DNA of 31,334 bases from DUOX01 sp050944015 (GCA_050944015.1 JBMNQG010000017.1:1-31334), one strand, 5' to 3'. Positions 1-7,791 are shown, counted from the first letter of the stretch. Numbers and translations are program-made. The notes: generated from the sequence alone by a model not told the origin.

Positions 1-778
1 AGTTGTAACAGCCGAGGCCCATATAGTTAAGCCAGAGGCCGCTGTCAGCGCCTTTTTCCACTTTAAAGGCGGTCAAAGTGTCATGCAGTTCTTCGTAGGT
101 TTGGGGCACTTCCATGCCCAAATCTTCCAGCCAGTCCTGCCGAATCACATAGCCCAGCTGTGTAAGGGCGCCCTCCATGCTGAAAGAGGTATAGCGGACA
201 ATTCTTCCCTCGTCGGTGGTAAGGTATTTGCGCAGCTCAGGCTTCTGGTTAATCAGATACCAGAAGTTGGGGGAATACTCTTCTAGATAGGGCATGAGGT
301 CTATGGCAACTCCGTCGTCCACGGCTGCGTCAAGCCCCTTGTAAAGCATCGACAGGTTGCCAATGATGTCGGGGTATTCACCGCTGTTAATCAGGATGTT
401 GAATGCATCTCTGGCCACATTTCCGGCAACGCTGACTGCATCAAAGGTTACGCCCGTAATCTCCTCCATGGCTTTAAAGACGGAGGTATCCGCAACGCTG
501 TCCACGACGGTCAGAGCCTGGGGGTTAAAGGAACACCACAGGGTAATGGTGGTATCCTCCGTTACGGGGATGTAAGGCAGGTCAAAGGGGTATGTAGCTT
601 CTTCCTGCTCCGGTTCAAGTTCAGGCGTTGTTTCCGTTTCAGCCGGTTGGGTGGGGCCGCTGTCCGTAGGCTCGCCGGCTGAAGACTTCTGTTCTTCCTT
701 ATTCCCGCAGCCGGCAAACAGTGCGGCCACCATTAGCACTGCCAGGATTATGCCCAGTATTCGCCTTGCCTTTTGCAT
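1..778 (-). CDS. Extracellular solute-binding lipoprotein of an ABC transporter (3' end cut by window edge)
   Basis: The visible 259 codons start at ATG 778, preceded by AAAGGAG at good spacing. Residues 1-23 form a lipoprotein signal: basic MQKARR, a hydrophobic stretch, then lipobox LFAGC with Cys24 as the lipidated residue. A low-complexity Glu/Thr/Pro/Ser tether follows (about residues 27-62). The mature part begins with TTITLWCSFNPQAL and contains EYPDIIG, PNFWYLI and a RQDWLEDLGMEVPQTYEEL segment, all typical of family-1 (carbohydrate/oligosaccharide, LplA-like) binding proteins. It would capture a solute outside the membrane for an ABC importer whose permease genes should lie beyond position 1. 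It begins 46 bases after the amidohydrolase stop, so it may be the fourth gene of that operon. The ligand cannot be read from sequence. Confidence 0.85.
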   Translation of the reverse strand, partial: MQKARRILGIILAVLMVAALFAGCGNKEEQKSSAGEPTDSGPTQPAETETTPELEPEQEEATYPFDLPYIPVTEDTTITLWCSFNPQALTVVDSVADTSVFKAMEEITGVTFDAVSVAGNVARDAFNILINSGEYPDIIGNLSMLYKGLDAAVDDGVAIDLMPYLEEYSPNFWYLINQKPELRKYLTTDEGRIVRYTSFSMEGALTQLGYVIRQDWLEDLGMEVPQTYEELHDTLTAFKVEKGADSGLWLNYMGLGCYN

Positions 779-824
779 TTTCCACTGCTCCTTTCAATAA
801 ATTTATATTTTCTGCTGATACCCG

Positions 825-1817
825 TCAGTTCAGGGAAATCAGCTTGGCAGCGTTGTTATATAGGACATCCTCCCTTTCCTTCTCCGTCAGTCCCAGGCGG
901 TGGATAGTCTCCAGCGAAGGCGCCAGCTCCCTGGCCGTAGGCAGGGGGAAATCCGTTCCGAAAATCACATGGCCGGGCTCGTAGAAGTCCAGAATTGCCC
1001 TGACAGACGACGTTGCCACGCCGTAAAAGGCGGTATCGGCGTAGAACTTCCGCAGGTTGGCATAGTATTTTTCGGACAAGGTGTGGTCAGGCTCTGTAAA
1101 GTCCCCGGCATACATGACCTCCGGCGGAATCACCCTGCCCTCCTCATCCATCATGTCGAAATGCTGGGATTTCAGTCGGGTATGGAAGAAGGGAATGAAA
1201 GAGCCCCCGTGGTGCACCACGAATTTGATATTGGGATAATCCTCAAAAATGCCGGAACAGGCCAGATGATACATGACGTCCGCCGTCTCGCTGAGCATCT
1301 CCCAGCCCCCGCTGCGGGGGACAAATCCCCGCTGAGCCGCAACCGGGCAGGGATGCAGCCATATGGGAAGGTCAAAACCCGCCATCATTTCCAAAAGAGG
1401 GCGAACACGGGGCGAGTCGATTTCCTCCCCGTACAGGCTACAGGGCAGCAGGATGCCTTTCATCCCCAGCTTGGTAATTGCCCGCTCCGCCTCCTTCAGG
1501 CTGTTGTCAATATCGTTTATGGGAATGCTGGCAACCGCGGCGAAAATTATGTCGGAATACTTGGCGGCAAGCTCGGCAACGCCGTCATTGTAGATGGCGG
1601 CCAGCCTTGCGGCGGTTTCCGCATCCGGGCGCACTCCCCAGGGCAAAGCCATGGGCACGACGATATTCGAGACATCCGGGAAGTCCTTCAGGAAATTCAC
1701 CCGGTCCTCCATGTCCCCCAGATAGCGGGGAACATTTTTGTGCTCCATGATTCCCAGATCCAACAGGGCCTGACGGTAATTCATGGGCAGGATATGAGTG
1801 TAGGCATCAATAATCAC
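825..1817 (-). CDS. Amidohydrolase_2 / ACMSD-like metal-dependent hydrolase or decarboxylase
   Basis: I place the start at GTG 1817, seven bases after AAGGAAGG, giving a 330-residue protein beginning MIIDAYTHILP. An in-frame ATG at 1835 is possible, but its codons contain that ribosome site. The fold is the TIM-barrel amidohydrolase_2 family (aminocarboxymuconate-semialdehyde, gamma-resorcylate and 6-methylsalicylate decarboxylases). Family landmarks present are LPIWLHP (metal His), VVHHGGSFIPFF (metal/catalytic His) and the C-terminal IFGTDFPLP (catalytic Asp). The usual N-terminal HxH metal motif reads YTH here, so the first His is replaced by Tyr6. It follows the flavoenzyme gene almost without a gap, suggesting that the two act on the same, perhaps aromatic or unsaturated, acid. 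Family call is firm; decarboxylation versus hydrolysis is open. Confidence 0.85.
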   Translation of the reverse strand: MIIDAYTHILPMNYRQALLDLGIMEHKNVPRYLGDMEDRVNFLKDFPDVSNIVVPMALPWGVRPDAETAARLAAIYNDGVAELAAKYSDIIFAAVASIPINDIDNSLKEAERAITKLGMKGILLPCSLYGEEIDSPRVRPLLEMMAGFDLPIWLHPCPVAAQRGFVPRSGGWEMLSETADVMYHLACSGIFEDYPNIKFVVHHGGSFIPFFHTRLKSQHFDMMDEEGRVIPPEVMYAGDFTEPDHTLSEKYYANLRKFYADTAFYGVATSSVRAILDFYEPGHVIFGTDFPLPTARELAPSLETIHRLGLTEKEREDVLYNNAAKLISLN

Positions 1818-1836
1818 GAAAAACCTTCCTTTCATG

Positions 1837-3807
1837 TTAAGTAATATTGTATGCGGCAATGAAGCCCTGCTCTACCGCGTCAAACACCTTAGAAGGCTTC
1901 ACGCAGTCACCGATTTCATACACCTGTGAACCGCCCGGCATCGCCCCCCGCAGCTCCTCAAAATCCTCCCTGTTGGGGCGCATGCCCAGTGCAAACAGGA
2001 CGGTGTCCGCCGTGAAAAACTTTTCATTTCCGTTCTTATCTTCTGCGTAGACCCCGTTTGGACTAATGCGCGTGCAGCGCATTTCCGTTACAATGGTGCA
2101 TCCCCTGCCGAGCATTCCCATCAGCGCCACCCTGTGCATGGGATAGGAATCCTGAGCCACTGCCTCGCCCATCTCAATGACAGTCACCTTCCGTCCGTGC
2201 TTCATCAGGTGTACCGCCGCCTCGCAGCCCACAAGGCCGCCGCCGCAGATTACCACATTCCGCCCTATTCGTGACATGTCGGCGTACATTTCCAGGCAGT
2301 GCAGCGCGTTTTCAATGCCCTCTATGGGCGGAACAATCGGGCGCGAACCGGTGGCCAGAATCAGAGCATCCGGCGCCATCACCCTGACCAGCTCAGGGGT
2401 GGCCCTGGTGTTGAGCCGTATATCCACGCCGGCTTTTCGCATGCGGCGCTCCAGAAGCCTTAAAAATCCCCCCAGATCTGACTTGTACGCATCCCGTTCA
2501 GCATATCGAACTATTCCCCCAAAAAAGCCCGAGGCTTCCAGCAGGGTCACCCTGTGCCCGCGCCGGGCCGCCGTCGCCGCCGCTTCCATTCCGGCCACGC
2601 CTCCGCCAACCACCAGCACATTCCTGGGTGCCTGAGGCGTAGGATAGCTTTCCGGCGGCGGCTCCATGTTATGTACGGGGTTTACCGTGCAGCGCTGCGG
2701 CGGCGGCTTTTCGCCGGCGACGGTCAGCTGCTCCATATTCCCGCGCATGCACTTAAAACAGCGTATGCACAGGCTGATGTCCTCCTCCTGCCCGGCGAGG
2801 ATTTTGTTTGCATAGTCGTGGTCTGCAAAGGTCTGGCGTCCAAAGGCCACAAAATCCGCTTTCCCCGCCGCAATAATGCTTTCGCACAGGGAGGGCTCGA
2901 CCAGACCTCCCACCACGGCGGTGGGAATCCCTGATATTTTACGGATAAGCTGGGCATAGGCCAGATTGCAGCCGTGCTCGGCATAGGCGGGAGAAAACAT
3001 GTTTGTGAGCACTGAGTTTTGGTACACTCCGGAGGAAACGTGGACTATGTCGGCCAACCCCTTCATCATGCGGCAAAACTCCGCGGTCTCCTCGGGCGTG
3101 ATTCCTCCTTGCGTCATCTCCGTCCCGCTGACCCGGACCTCCAGGATAACATCCCGCCCGCAGCGCTCGCGAATGCGGGCCAGCACGGCCAGCGGGAATT
3201 TGGCCCGGTTTTCCAGTCTTCCGCCGTAGCCGTCCTTTCGTCGGTTAGTTCTCGGTGACAGGAACTGGTGCAGCAGCCACCCGTGCCCGAAATTCGGGAT
3301 TATGGTCTGGAACCCGGCCTTCATAAAGAACTCGGCGGCGTCTGCAAACTGCCGGCAAACGGCCTCCATCATGGCCTCGTCCATCTCCAGGACATTTACT
3401 CCGTCCTCCCGGATATAACCGCAGGGACCGATGGCCGTCTGTCCGGGGCCGGGGCAATGTGCCTTTTCCGCGCCGCAGTGGGAAAGCTCTATTGCCGCAA
3501 CGGCGCCCCCGGACCTGATTGCCTCGGCACACCTCCTGGCGTCGGCAAAGGCAATGCCCGCGTAATTGCGGTAATCCAGTGGAGGTTCCGGAAACCGGGA
3601 GCCATAGACGTAGTCCACGGGTGTTTCCCCGATGGCCACCTCCGCCCATCCCCCTAAAGCTTTCCTGTGAAGTTCATCAACGATAAACTGGGGCATATGT
3701 TCGTCGTTGCTAAGAGGGCAGCGCCCCATGGGGGCTGCAAACATCCGGTTTTTATAAGTAACGTTTTTGATTGTAAACTGGCTTGTCAGGCTGGGGAAAT
3801 TACTCAT
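1837..3807 (-). CDS. NADH:flavin oxidoreductase, FadH / enoate reductase family (OYE barrel + Fe-S + FAD/NAD domains)
   Basis: Start ATG 3807 (MSNFPSLTSQF) lies behind GGGAGG and overlaps the LysR stop by eight bases (ATGAGTAA), implying translational coupling. The 656-residue product has the three-part plan of 2,4-dienoyl-CoA and enoate reductases. An FMN-binding Old-Yellow-Enzyme barrel spans about residues 1-340, with HGWLLHQFLSP and DGYGGRLENRAKFPL. A 4Fe-4S cluster site reads CIRCFKC plus a later RCTVNP. FAD- and NAD(P)H-binding folds follow, with VLVVGGGVAGMEAA and VVICGGGLVGCEAA, and the protein ends EIGDCVKPSKVFDAVEQG. The Cys spacing is CxxCxxC, as in trimethylamine dehydrogenase, rather than CxxCxxxC as in E. 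coli FadH. It probably reduces an activated C=C bond of an unsaturated acid or ring using NAD(P)H. A broken paralogue lies at 9329-11095. Confidence 0.9.
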   Translation of the reverse strand: MSNFPSLTSQFTIKNVTYKNRMFAAPMGRCPLSNDEHMPQFIVDELHRKALGGWAEVAIGETPVDYVYGSRFPEPPLDYRNYAGIAFADARRCAEAIRSGGAVAAIELSHCGAEKAHCPGPGQTAIGPCGYIREDGVNVLEMDEAMMEAVCRQFADAAEFFMKAGFQTIIPNFGHGWLLHQFLSPRTNRRKDGYGGRLENRAKFPLAVLARIRERCGRDVILEVRVSGTEMTQGGITPEETAEFCRMMKGLADIVHVSSGVYQNSVLTNMFSPAYAEHGCNLAYAQLIRKISGIPTAVVGGLVEPSLCESIIAAGKADFVAFGRQTFADHDYANKILAGQEEDISLCIRCFKCMRGNMEQLTVAGEKPPPQRCTVNPVHNMEPPPESYPTPQAPRNVLVVGGGVAGMEAAATAARRGHRVTLLEASGFFGGIVRYAERDAYKSDLGGFLRLLERRMRKAGVDIRLNTRATPELVRVMAPDALILATGSRPIVPPIEGIENALHCLEMYADMSRIGRNVVICGGGLVGCEAAVHLMKHGRKVTVIEMGEAVAQDSYPMHRVALMGMLGRGCTIVTEMRCTRISPNGVYAEDKNGNEKFFTADTVLFALGMRPNREDFEELRGAMPGGSQVYEIGDCVKPSKVFDAVEQGFIAAYNIT

Positions 3808-4810
3808 TTCTTGCCTCCCCACTCCCATTTGACAGGAGCGTTCCCACGTAGTCCCTGATTTGGGCAAAATAATTGAGGGTGTATTCCTTAAAGGCCAGCG
3901 CCCCCTTGGACAGGACGTGATTCCTGTTGCTTATCAGATAAAGCATGCGTTTGCAGCCATTGTCCCTTATGCGTATGGCCCGGGTACCCTTCTTTATAAT
4001 TTCAGTGCCGGACATTATCTTGTCCCGGCTGGTCTTGAGCTCATACCATTCAACCAGGGTAATAAAGGAATATGCCAGCCCATTGGCCACCATTCTCCTT
4101 GTGGTGTTGGTGTTGTAGCTCTCCAGCATGATGCGGGGGGAGTATTCGGAATCATATAGAAAACGGCAGATTTCACGGGGATACTCCAAAGGCCCCTTCG
4201 CCAGAACGAAGGGCTTCCCCGCCAAATCTTTCAGGCTTACGCCCTCCCGGCAATTCGCAAATTCCGAAGAGGCTGAAACCAGCAGCATCACTTCGTCCTC
4301 CACCAGCCGCTCCGCCACAATGGAGCTGTCCGAAAACTCTCCGGTATCGTCGCAGGTGATGATTCCAAAATCGAGGGTGCCCAGCATCAGCAAGATCTTC
4401 AGCTCCAAAAGGCTTTTGACCGTATGGAACATGGTGTAATTGGGGTGGTCTATGATAAACTGCTCAATCATGGTGGTTATCTCATAGTTCGAGGTGGAGA
4501 TGGAGACCTGCATGGAACGCTGCCTTTGGAGGGCGTTGATTTCATTGAGGCCGTTGTTTATTTCCGCTATGGCCGCTTCCGCCCGCTTTCTGAAAACCAT
4601 CCCGTAGCTGTTCAGTCGGATACGGTTTCCGCTGCGCTCAAACAACTCCACTCCCAGCTTTTTTTCAAGGCTGGAAATGCACTTGCTGAGATAGGACTGC
4701 GACACATGAAGGATCTCCGTCGCCTGGGTAATGCTGTCGGTATAGGATACGGTGCAGAAAAACTGCAGCTTCTGCAAATCAAGGGTTGGGATGACGCTGT
4801 TGATGTCCAT
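3800..4810 (-). CDS. LysR-type transcriptional regulator
   Basis: Start ATG 4810 is eight bases after GGGAGG; the product is 336 residues, near the usual 300-330. Residues about 12-70 are the winged helix-turn-helix (ITQATEILHVSQSYLSKCISSLEKKLGVELFERSGNRIRLNSYG region), followed by a linker helix and the periplasmic-binding-like effector domain (about 95-300). The C-terminal tail past residue 300 is slightly longer than usual. Unlike most LysR genes, which are divergent from their targets, this one is the first gene of the unit it presumably controls, and its stop codon overlaps the start of the flavoenzyme gene. A dyad at 4880-4901 upstream is a candidate autoregulatory site. The effector is probably a substrate or product of the downstream enzymes (inference). 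Confidence 0.92.
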   Translation of the reverse strand: MDINSVIPTLDLQKLQFFCTVSYTDSITQATEILHVSQSYLSKCISSLEKKLGVELFERSGNRIRLNSYGMVFRKRAEAAIAEINNGLNEINALQRQRSMQVSISTSNYEITTMIEQFIIDHPNYTMFHTVKSLLELKILLMLGTLDFGIITCDDTGEFSDSSIVAERLVEDEVMLLVSASSEFANCREGVSLKDLAGKPFVLAKGPLEYPREICRFLYDSEYSPRIMLESYNTNTTRRMVANGLAYSFITLVEWYELKTSRDKIMSGTEIIKKGTRAIRIRDNGCKRMLYLISNRNHVLSKGALAFKEYTLNYFAQIRDYVGTLLSNGSGEARNE

Positions 4811-4879
4811 GATTTTTTCCTCCCGGGAAGAGGTGTGTTGATTTCTCGCGCCGCCGCGGCAGGTTTTTATCCCATGCAA

Positions 4880-4901
4880 ATATATTTACTTGCAAATATA
4901 T
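4880..4901. promoter_or_regulatory. LysR-box-like dyad upstream of the LysR gene
   Basis: Arms ATATATTT (4880-4887) and AAATATAT (4894-4901) are perfectly complementary around six bases and contain a T-N11-A core, the general shape of LysR sites. The same stretch also reads as two direct copies of TGCAAATATAT (4875-4885 and 4891-4901), 16 bases apart. It lies 70 bases before the regulator's start codon. I could not pick a convincing -35/-10 pair for the LysR operon around it. AT-rich dyads can arise by chance, so confidence is moderate. Confidence 0.4.
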
Positions 4902-5064
4902 CTAAATTTCCTATAATCTTACACCCCGCTGTTAAATAAATAGTATAACTTCGTCAAACCTTTGTCCATGCTCATTTTTCCGGGTTAGTATTCCAAAATG
5001 TACATGCTGGATGTATCCGCAAGCTATATGCTTAGAAAAATCATGCAAAATTCTATCCATTTTC

Positions 5065-5095
5065 AAAAAAACGCCGTCCGGCAAATCCGGGCGGC
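5065..5095 (-). terminator. Orphan intrinsic terminator, minus-strand orientation
   Basis: On the minus strand GCCGCCCGG-ATTTG-CCGGACGGC (one G-T pair) is followed by GTTTTTTT, a textbook intrinsic terminator. No intact minus-strand gene lies immediately to its right; the nearest is the truncated DUF1232 fragment (5489-5400), then tRNA-Leu. It may be left over from a gene lost in the deletion seen at 5400, or it may insulate the LysR operon. The rest of 4811-5211 holds only the dyad at 4880 and a candidate promoter at 5152. Confidence 0.65.
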
Positions 5096-5151
5096 AGTAT
5101 CAAGTACCTTGCCTTTATTTTCGCGCCACTCGCCTTTACTATAAAAATTCT

Positions 5152-5180
5152 TTGTCCTCCACCATATAAAATGGTAAAAT
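5152..5180 (+). promoter_or_regulatory. Candidate SigA promoter of the trmO remnant
   Basis: TTGTCC (5152-5157), 17 bases, TAAAAT (5175-5180), about 30 bases before the trmO remnant's start codon. Moderate match to consensus. If active it would now transcribe only a truncated gene. Confidence 0.4.
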
Positions 5181-5211
5181 AAATTCAAAAACACGAAAGG
5201 ACTAGCTAGCC

Positions 5212-5402
5212 ATGCGCGGAGACAACATGCCGGAAAGAGGCAGCGTAAAACCTCCCCTGAAAATCATAGCCCGCATATACAACGATTTCCCCGCCAAATT
5301 CGGGATTCCCCGTCAAAGCGGCCTTGTAAACTCCGTAAAATCCCGCATAATCTTCGAGCAGGAATACAGAAACCCTGACGCCCTCCGGGGTCTGGACGGT
5401 TT
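5212..5402 (+). pseudogene. trmO: trmO (tsaA) 5' fragment: tRNA-m6t6A37 methyltransferase, 3' part deleted
   Basis: From ATG 5212 (GAAAGGA 11 bases upstream; ATG 5227 is an alternative) the frame encodes KIIARIYNDFPAKFGIPRQS, then a GLV...RIIFEQEYRNPDALRGLDG segment. This is the characteristic N-terminus of the TrmO/TsaA/YaeB family, which methylates t6A37 in tRNA using SAM. Homology stops abruptly at about 5400: the family continues with FSHLWLIW-like residues, but here the frame runs antisense into another gene fragment and ends at TAG 5511. About 60 of the roughly 150-230 family residues remain, so the gene cannot be functional. The 99-codon open frame at 5212-5511 is therefore a chimera and not a real protein. 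Family recognition is from memory of the conserved motif. Confidence 0.75.
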
Positions 5403-5489
5403 ATCTTGGTCTTCTAATGTTTTCTTTGCCGCCTCATACCCTTTTTCCAATTCTTCTTTAGCCTTCTGCTCGCTGATATCAGTTTTCAT
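5400..5489 (-). pseudogene. DUF1232 (YkvA-like) gene, 5' fragment only
   Basis: On the minus strand, ATG 5489 preceded by GGAGCGGG starts MKTDISEQKAKEELEKGYEA followed by AKKTLEDQDK. This matches the charged N-terminal helix that precedes the DUF1232 domain in clostridial YkvA-like membrane proteins. The downstream membrane domain (usually with SPIDLIPD) is missing; after the DQDK codons the sequence becomes antisense trmO. The two fragments meet at 5400-5402 sharing TTT. Recognition rests on a short stretch, so confidence is moderate. Confidence 0.5.
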
Positions 5490-5703
5490 ACGCCCGCTCC
5501 GCGATATATAGAGGTTTTCAAGCTAAATATTATTAATTTGGATATCAGGAAAACCTCGGGCACCACACAGTGCATTCACTCTTGACATATACGGCCATGG
5601 TTACTGAGCAAATGAAAAAAAGCTCACGGGGAATGGAAGGCTTTATTAAAGATGTCATCTCCCGATAAGGGAAAAAGCAAGGGAAAACTATAGCAATAAA
5701 CAC

Positions 5704-5740
5704 AAAAAACCCCGGAACTATTGAGTTCCAAGGCTTTTTT
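5704..5740. terminator. Terminator after tRNA-Leu (works on paper in both directions)
   Basis: The arms 5710-5719 and 5724-5733 form a 10-bp stem (some G-T pairs) with loop ATTG. On the minus strand it is followed by six T (complement of 5704-5709), ending the tRNA transcript. On the plus strand it is followed by CTTTTTT (5734-5740). The 5490-5703 stretch shows no gene I can support; short open frames crossing the tRNA are artefacts. Confidence 0.75.
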
Positions 5741-5742
5741 CC

Positions 5743-5830
5743 TGGTGCGCGAGGGGGGACTTGAACCCCCACGTGCGTATTGCACACTAGAACCTGAATC
5801 TAGCGAGTCTGCCAATTCCACCACTCGCGC
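5743..5830 (-). tRNA. tRNA-Leu (anticodon CAG)
   Basis: The 88-base minus-strand gene folds as a class II tRNA. The acceptor is GCGCGAG with CTCGCGC plus A and an encoded CCA (5745-5743). The D-loop contains TGG-AATTGGCAGA. The anticodon stem CTAGA/TCTAG encloses loop TTCAGGT, giving anticodon CAG (decodes CUG). A long variable arm (TGTGCAATACGCAC) and T arm GGGGG-TTCAAGT-CCCCC follow. The long variable arm and discriminator A73 are leucine identity features. Confidence 0.97.
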
Positions 5831-5857
5831 GTATCACACCGCTTGGGGCGCTTAAGT

Positions 5858-5886
5858 ATAATAGCATTTTCATATAAAAATGTCAA
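5858..5886 (-). promoter_or_regulatory. Strong SigA promoter of tRNA-Leu
   Basis: On the minus strand, TTGACA (5886-5881), exactly 17 bases, TATTAT (5863-5858). Transcription would start about 20 bases before the mature tRNA 5' end at 5830. The perfect -35 fits a stable RNA gene. Confidence 0.85.
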
Positions 5887-5899
5887 CACAAATTTAGCT

Positions 5900-7144
5900 T
5901 CAGCCTCTTAAACTGCCCGGTGATACCCCGTCATACTTCTTAAAGGCCCGGTACATGGTGGAAAGGCTGGTGTAGCCCGCCGCCTCCGCCACCTGTTCCA
6001 TGCTCCAGTCGGGGTGGGCGGCCATAAGGGCCTTGGCGGTCTCCACCCGGCGGTTCTGAATGTACTGGGACAGGTTGACCCCGTAGCAGCGCCTGAACTG
6101 GGACGTCAGCTGGCTGCGGTTGATGCCGAAGCTGTCCGCTATGCTGGTAACGGACAGGTCGTAGGCGGTGATATTCTCCTCCACGTATTCGCGGACCGCC
6201 TCCATCCTCTCCGCAACGGCGTTCCGGGATTTCTCCAGATAATGCTCCTTCAGTTCAGTAAAAAACTCCTCGTACAGTGTTCTGACCTCCCGCTCCGAGG
6301 TTCCGGTAAGCATCTGCTTTTTCTTCAAAAGCTCCCGGACAAAGCGGGCCTCCCCTACCCCGGCCCTGACCAGGGCCTCCGTCATCAGCAGGGACAGCAT
6401 ATGCGTATGGGTATAAACCGGCACAATATTCCCGTCGCAGGCGCGGGTCAGGCCGGTAATCAGCTCCCGGGCCGCCTCCTTGGGTGAAAAGTTTTCCGAG
6501 CGTATAAGCACCACCATGCGGTTGGACAGCTGACGGTAAAAATCCAGGGTTTGGGCGAAATCCCCCAAAATGCTGTAATCCTCCCGGAACACCTTAAGCC
6601 GGGGCGGGTTCTCAAGAAAGCTGTGAAAGTCGCTGCGGTTTTCCACCTCAAATGCGCACTCGGAAATCATCTCCCGTCCGAAATACAGGCTGCTGACTAT
6701 AATTCTCGCCCCCGTTGCCCGGGCGACGGGAGTTTCCAGCACTTCGGCCATGCTTTGGCCAACCCGGCCGATAACCGCATCCCTGTCAAAAGAGGCCTCC
6801 CCCGCCTCCGGAAAACATAAAAGGACGTAAAGCCTGCCCCTGGCGGAGAACATATGCCTGCGCTCAATATGCTCAAGGCTCTCATCCACAAGGAAGGCCA
6901 GTTCCCAATGCTCGGCCGCCGAGGGCAGAAACACCGAATCGGTGCAGACCAGGACCACCATATAGCCCGTGTCTTCAAGGGTTATCCCTCTTTTGGACAG
7001 GGCTTCAAAGGCCGGGCCGCACTGCTCCGCCGGCAGGCTTATTACCGTATCCAAAAGCGAACCCGTTTCATGAGCCCAAAGCCCGTCCTCCGGAGAGGCC
7101 GGGCCGGGTCCTTCATTTTTCAATTGGCTGTGACGGATATACAT
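5900..7144 (-). CDS. AraC-family transcriptional regulator with unrecognised N-terminal domain
   Basis: The start is ATG 7144 (MYIRHSQLKN), ten bases after GAGGG; a TTG at 7153 is less likely. The product is 414 residues. The last ~100 residues are a classical AraC/XylS double helix-turn-helix: MEAVREYVEENITAYDLSVT, then SIADSFGINRSQLTSQFRRC, YGVNLSQYIQNRRVETAKAL and the signature VAEAAGYTSLSTMYRAFKKY. The first ~300 residues match no domain I can name. They show no membrane segment and contain alternating sheet/helix stretches (YMVVLVCTDSVFL, RLYVLLCFPE, ARIIVSSLYFG), as in cytosolic sensor domains. It follows the nitroreductase gene by 58 bases on the same strand, so the two are probably co-transcribed and the regulator may control that gene. 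Confidence 0.85.
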   Translation of the reverse strand: MYIRHSQLKNEGPGPASPEDGLWAHETGSLLDTVISLPAEQCGPAFEALSKRGITLEDTGYMVVLVCTDSVFLPSAAEHWELAFLVDESLEHIERRHMFSARGRLYVLLCFPEAGEASFDRDAVIGRVGQSMAEVLETPVARATGARIIVSSLYFGREMISECAFEVENRSDFHSFLENPPRLKVFREDYSILGDFAQTLDFYRQLSNRMVVLIRSENFSPKEAARELITGLTRACDGNIVPVYTHTHMLSLLMTEALVRAGVGEARFVRELLKKKQMLTGTSEREVRTLYEEFFTELKEHYLEKSRNAVAERMEAVREYVEENITAYDLSVTSIADSFGINRSQLTSQFRRCYGVNLSQYIQNRRVETAKALMAAHPDWSMEQVAEAAGYTSLSTMYRAFKKYDGVSPGSLRG

Positions 7145-7202
7145 CTGCCGCAAACCCTCAATTCCGGTTCCGCCTTGAGGGAACCGATTATTCTAGAAAG
7201 AT

Positions 7203-7763
7203 TTACACGTAGGATATGGTGCCCTTCCTGGGGCCTCTGTCCTTTACTTCAGGTCCGGGATAACCGAAGAACGCGGCGGCCCGGACTACGTAGCCCTCCG
7301 GCACCAGCTGGGGCTTCAGCGCCTGTCCCTCGGGGCAGTTGAAGAAGTCCTTGACTATGGCATGGACCCATCCGGAGGCTATGCCCAGGGAAGCGGCCGC
7401 AATGAACATATTCTCCATTGCAAGGCAGCAGTCCTCGAAATTGGTGGGATGGCTTTCCCTGCCTGAGACGATCATCAAAACGGGCGCATTCCTCATGGGG
7501 TCTGTTTCCATTGGCACCGGAGGAGGAGTCATTCCCGGAGGAGGCGCGGGCCTGGGCATAACTTTCATTACCTCTCCGATTTTCTCCAGCATTTCCTTGC
7601 TCCTTACCACGGTAAAATGCCAAGGCTGGCCGTTCATGCCCGAGGGGGCGTAAAGGCCGGCTGTCAGTATCGTCTCCAGCTCCTCGTCGCCAATGGGCCG
7701 CCCGTCGAACATCTTATAGCTCCGGCGTGAGAGAATGCTTTGCATGGTTTCGTTGTTAATCAC
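7203..7763 (-). CDS. Nitroreductase-family FMN-dependent oxidoreductase
   Basis: Start GTG 7763 sits nine bases after AAAGGAG. The 186-residue protein begins MINNETMQSILSRRSYKMFD, with the FMN-phosphate-binding RRS motif at 13-15. The LYAPSGMNGQPWHFTVVRS segment (37-55) is the family's FMN/dimer signature, followed by CCLAMENMFIAAASLGIASG and the C-terminal FFGYPG. It would reduce quinones, nitro- or unsaturated compounds with NAD(P)H as a homodimer. Residues 70-89 are an unusual Pro/Met-rich insertion (PRPAPPPGMTPPPVPMETDP) where relatives have a short substrate-covering loop. An AraC regulator follows in the same orientation. The substrate is unknown. Confidence 0.88.
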   Translation of the reverse strand: MINNETMQSILSRRSYKMFDGRPIGDEELETILTAGLYAPSGMNGQPWHFTVVRSKEMLEKIGEVMKVMPRPAPPPGMTPPPVPMETDPMRNAPVLMIVSGRESHPTNFEDCCLAMENMFIAAASLGIASGWVHAIVKDFFNCPEGQALKPQLVPEGYVVRAAAFFGYPGPEVKDRGPRKGTISYV

Positions 7764-7791
7764 GGCTTCATACTCCTTTCATATTGTAAAT

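Noticed and set aside
5545..5824. Short minus-strand frames reading through tRNA-Leu
   Set aside because: They contain the well-known false peptide produced by translating tRNA genes (VQVPPRAP); the tRNA fold explains the sequence.
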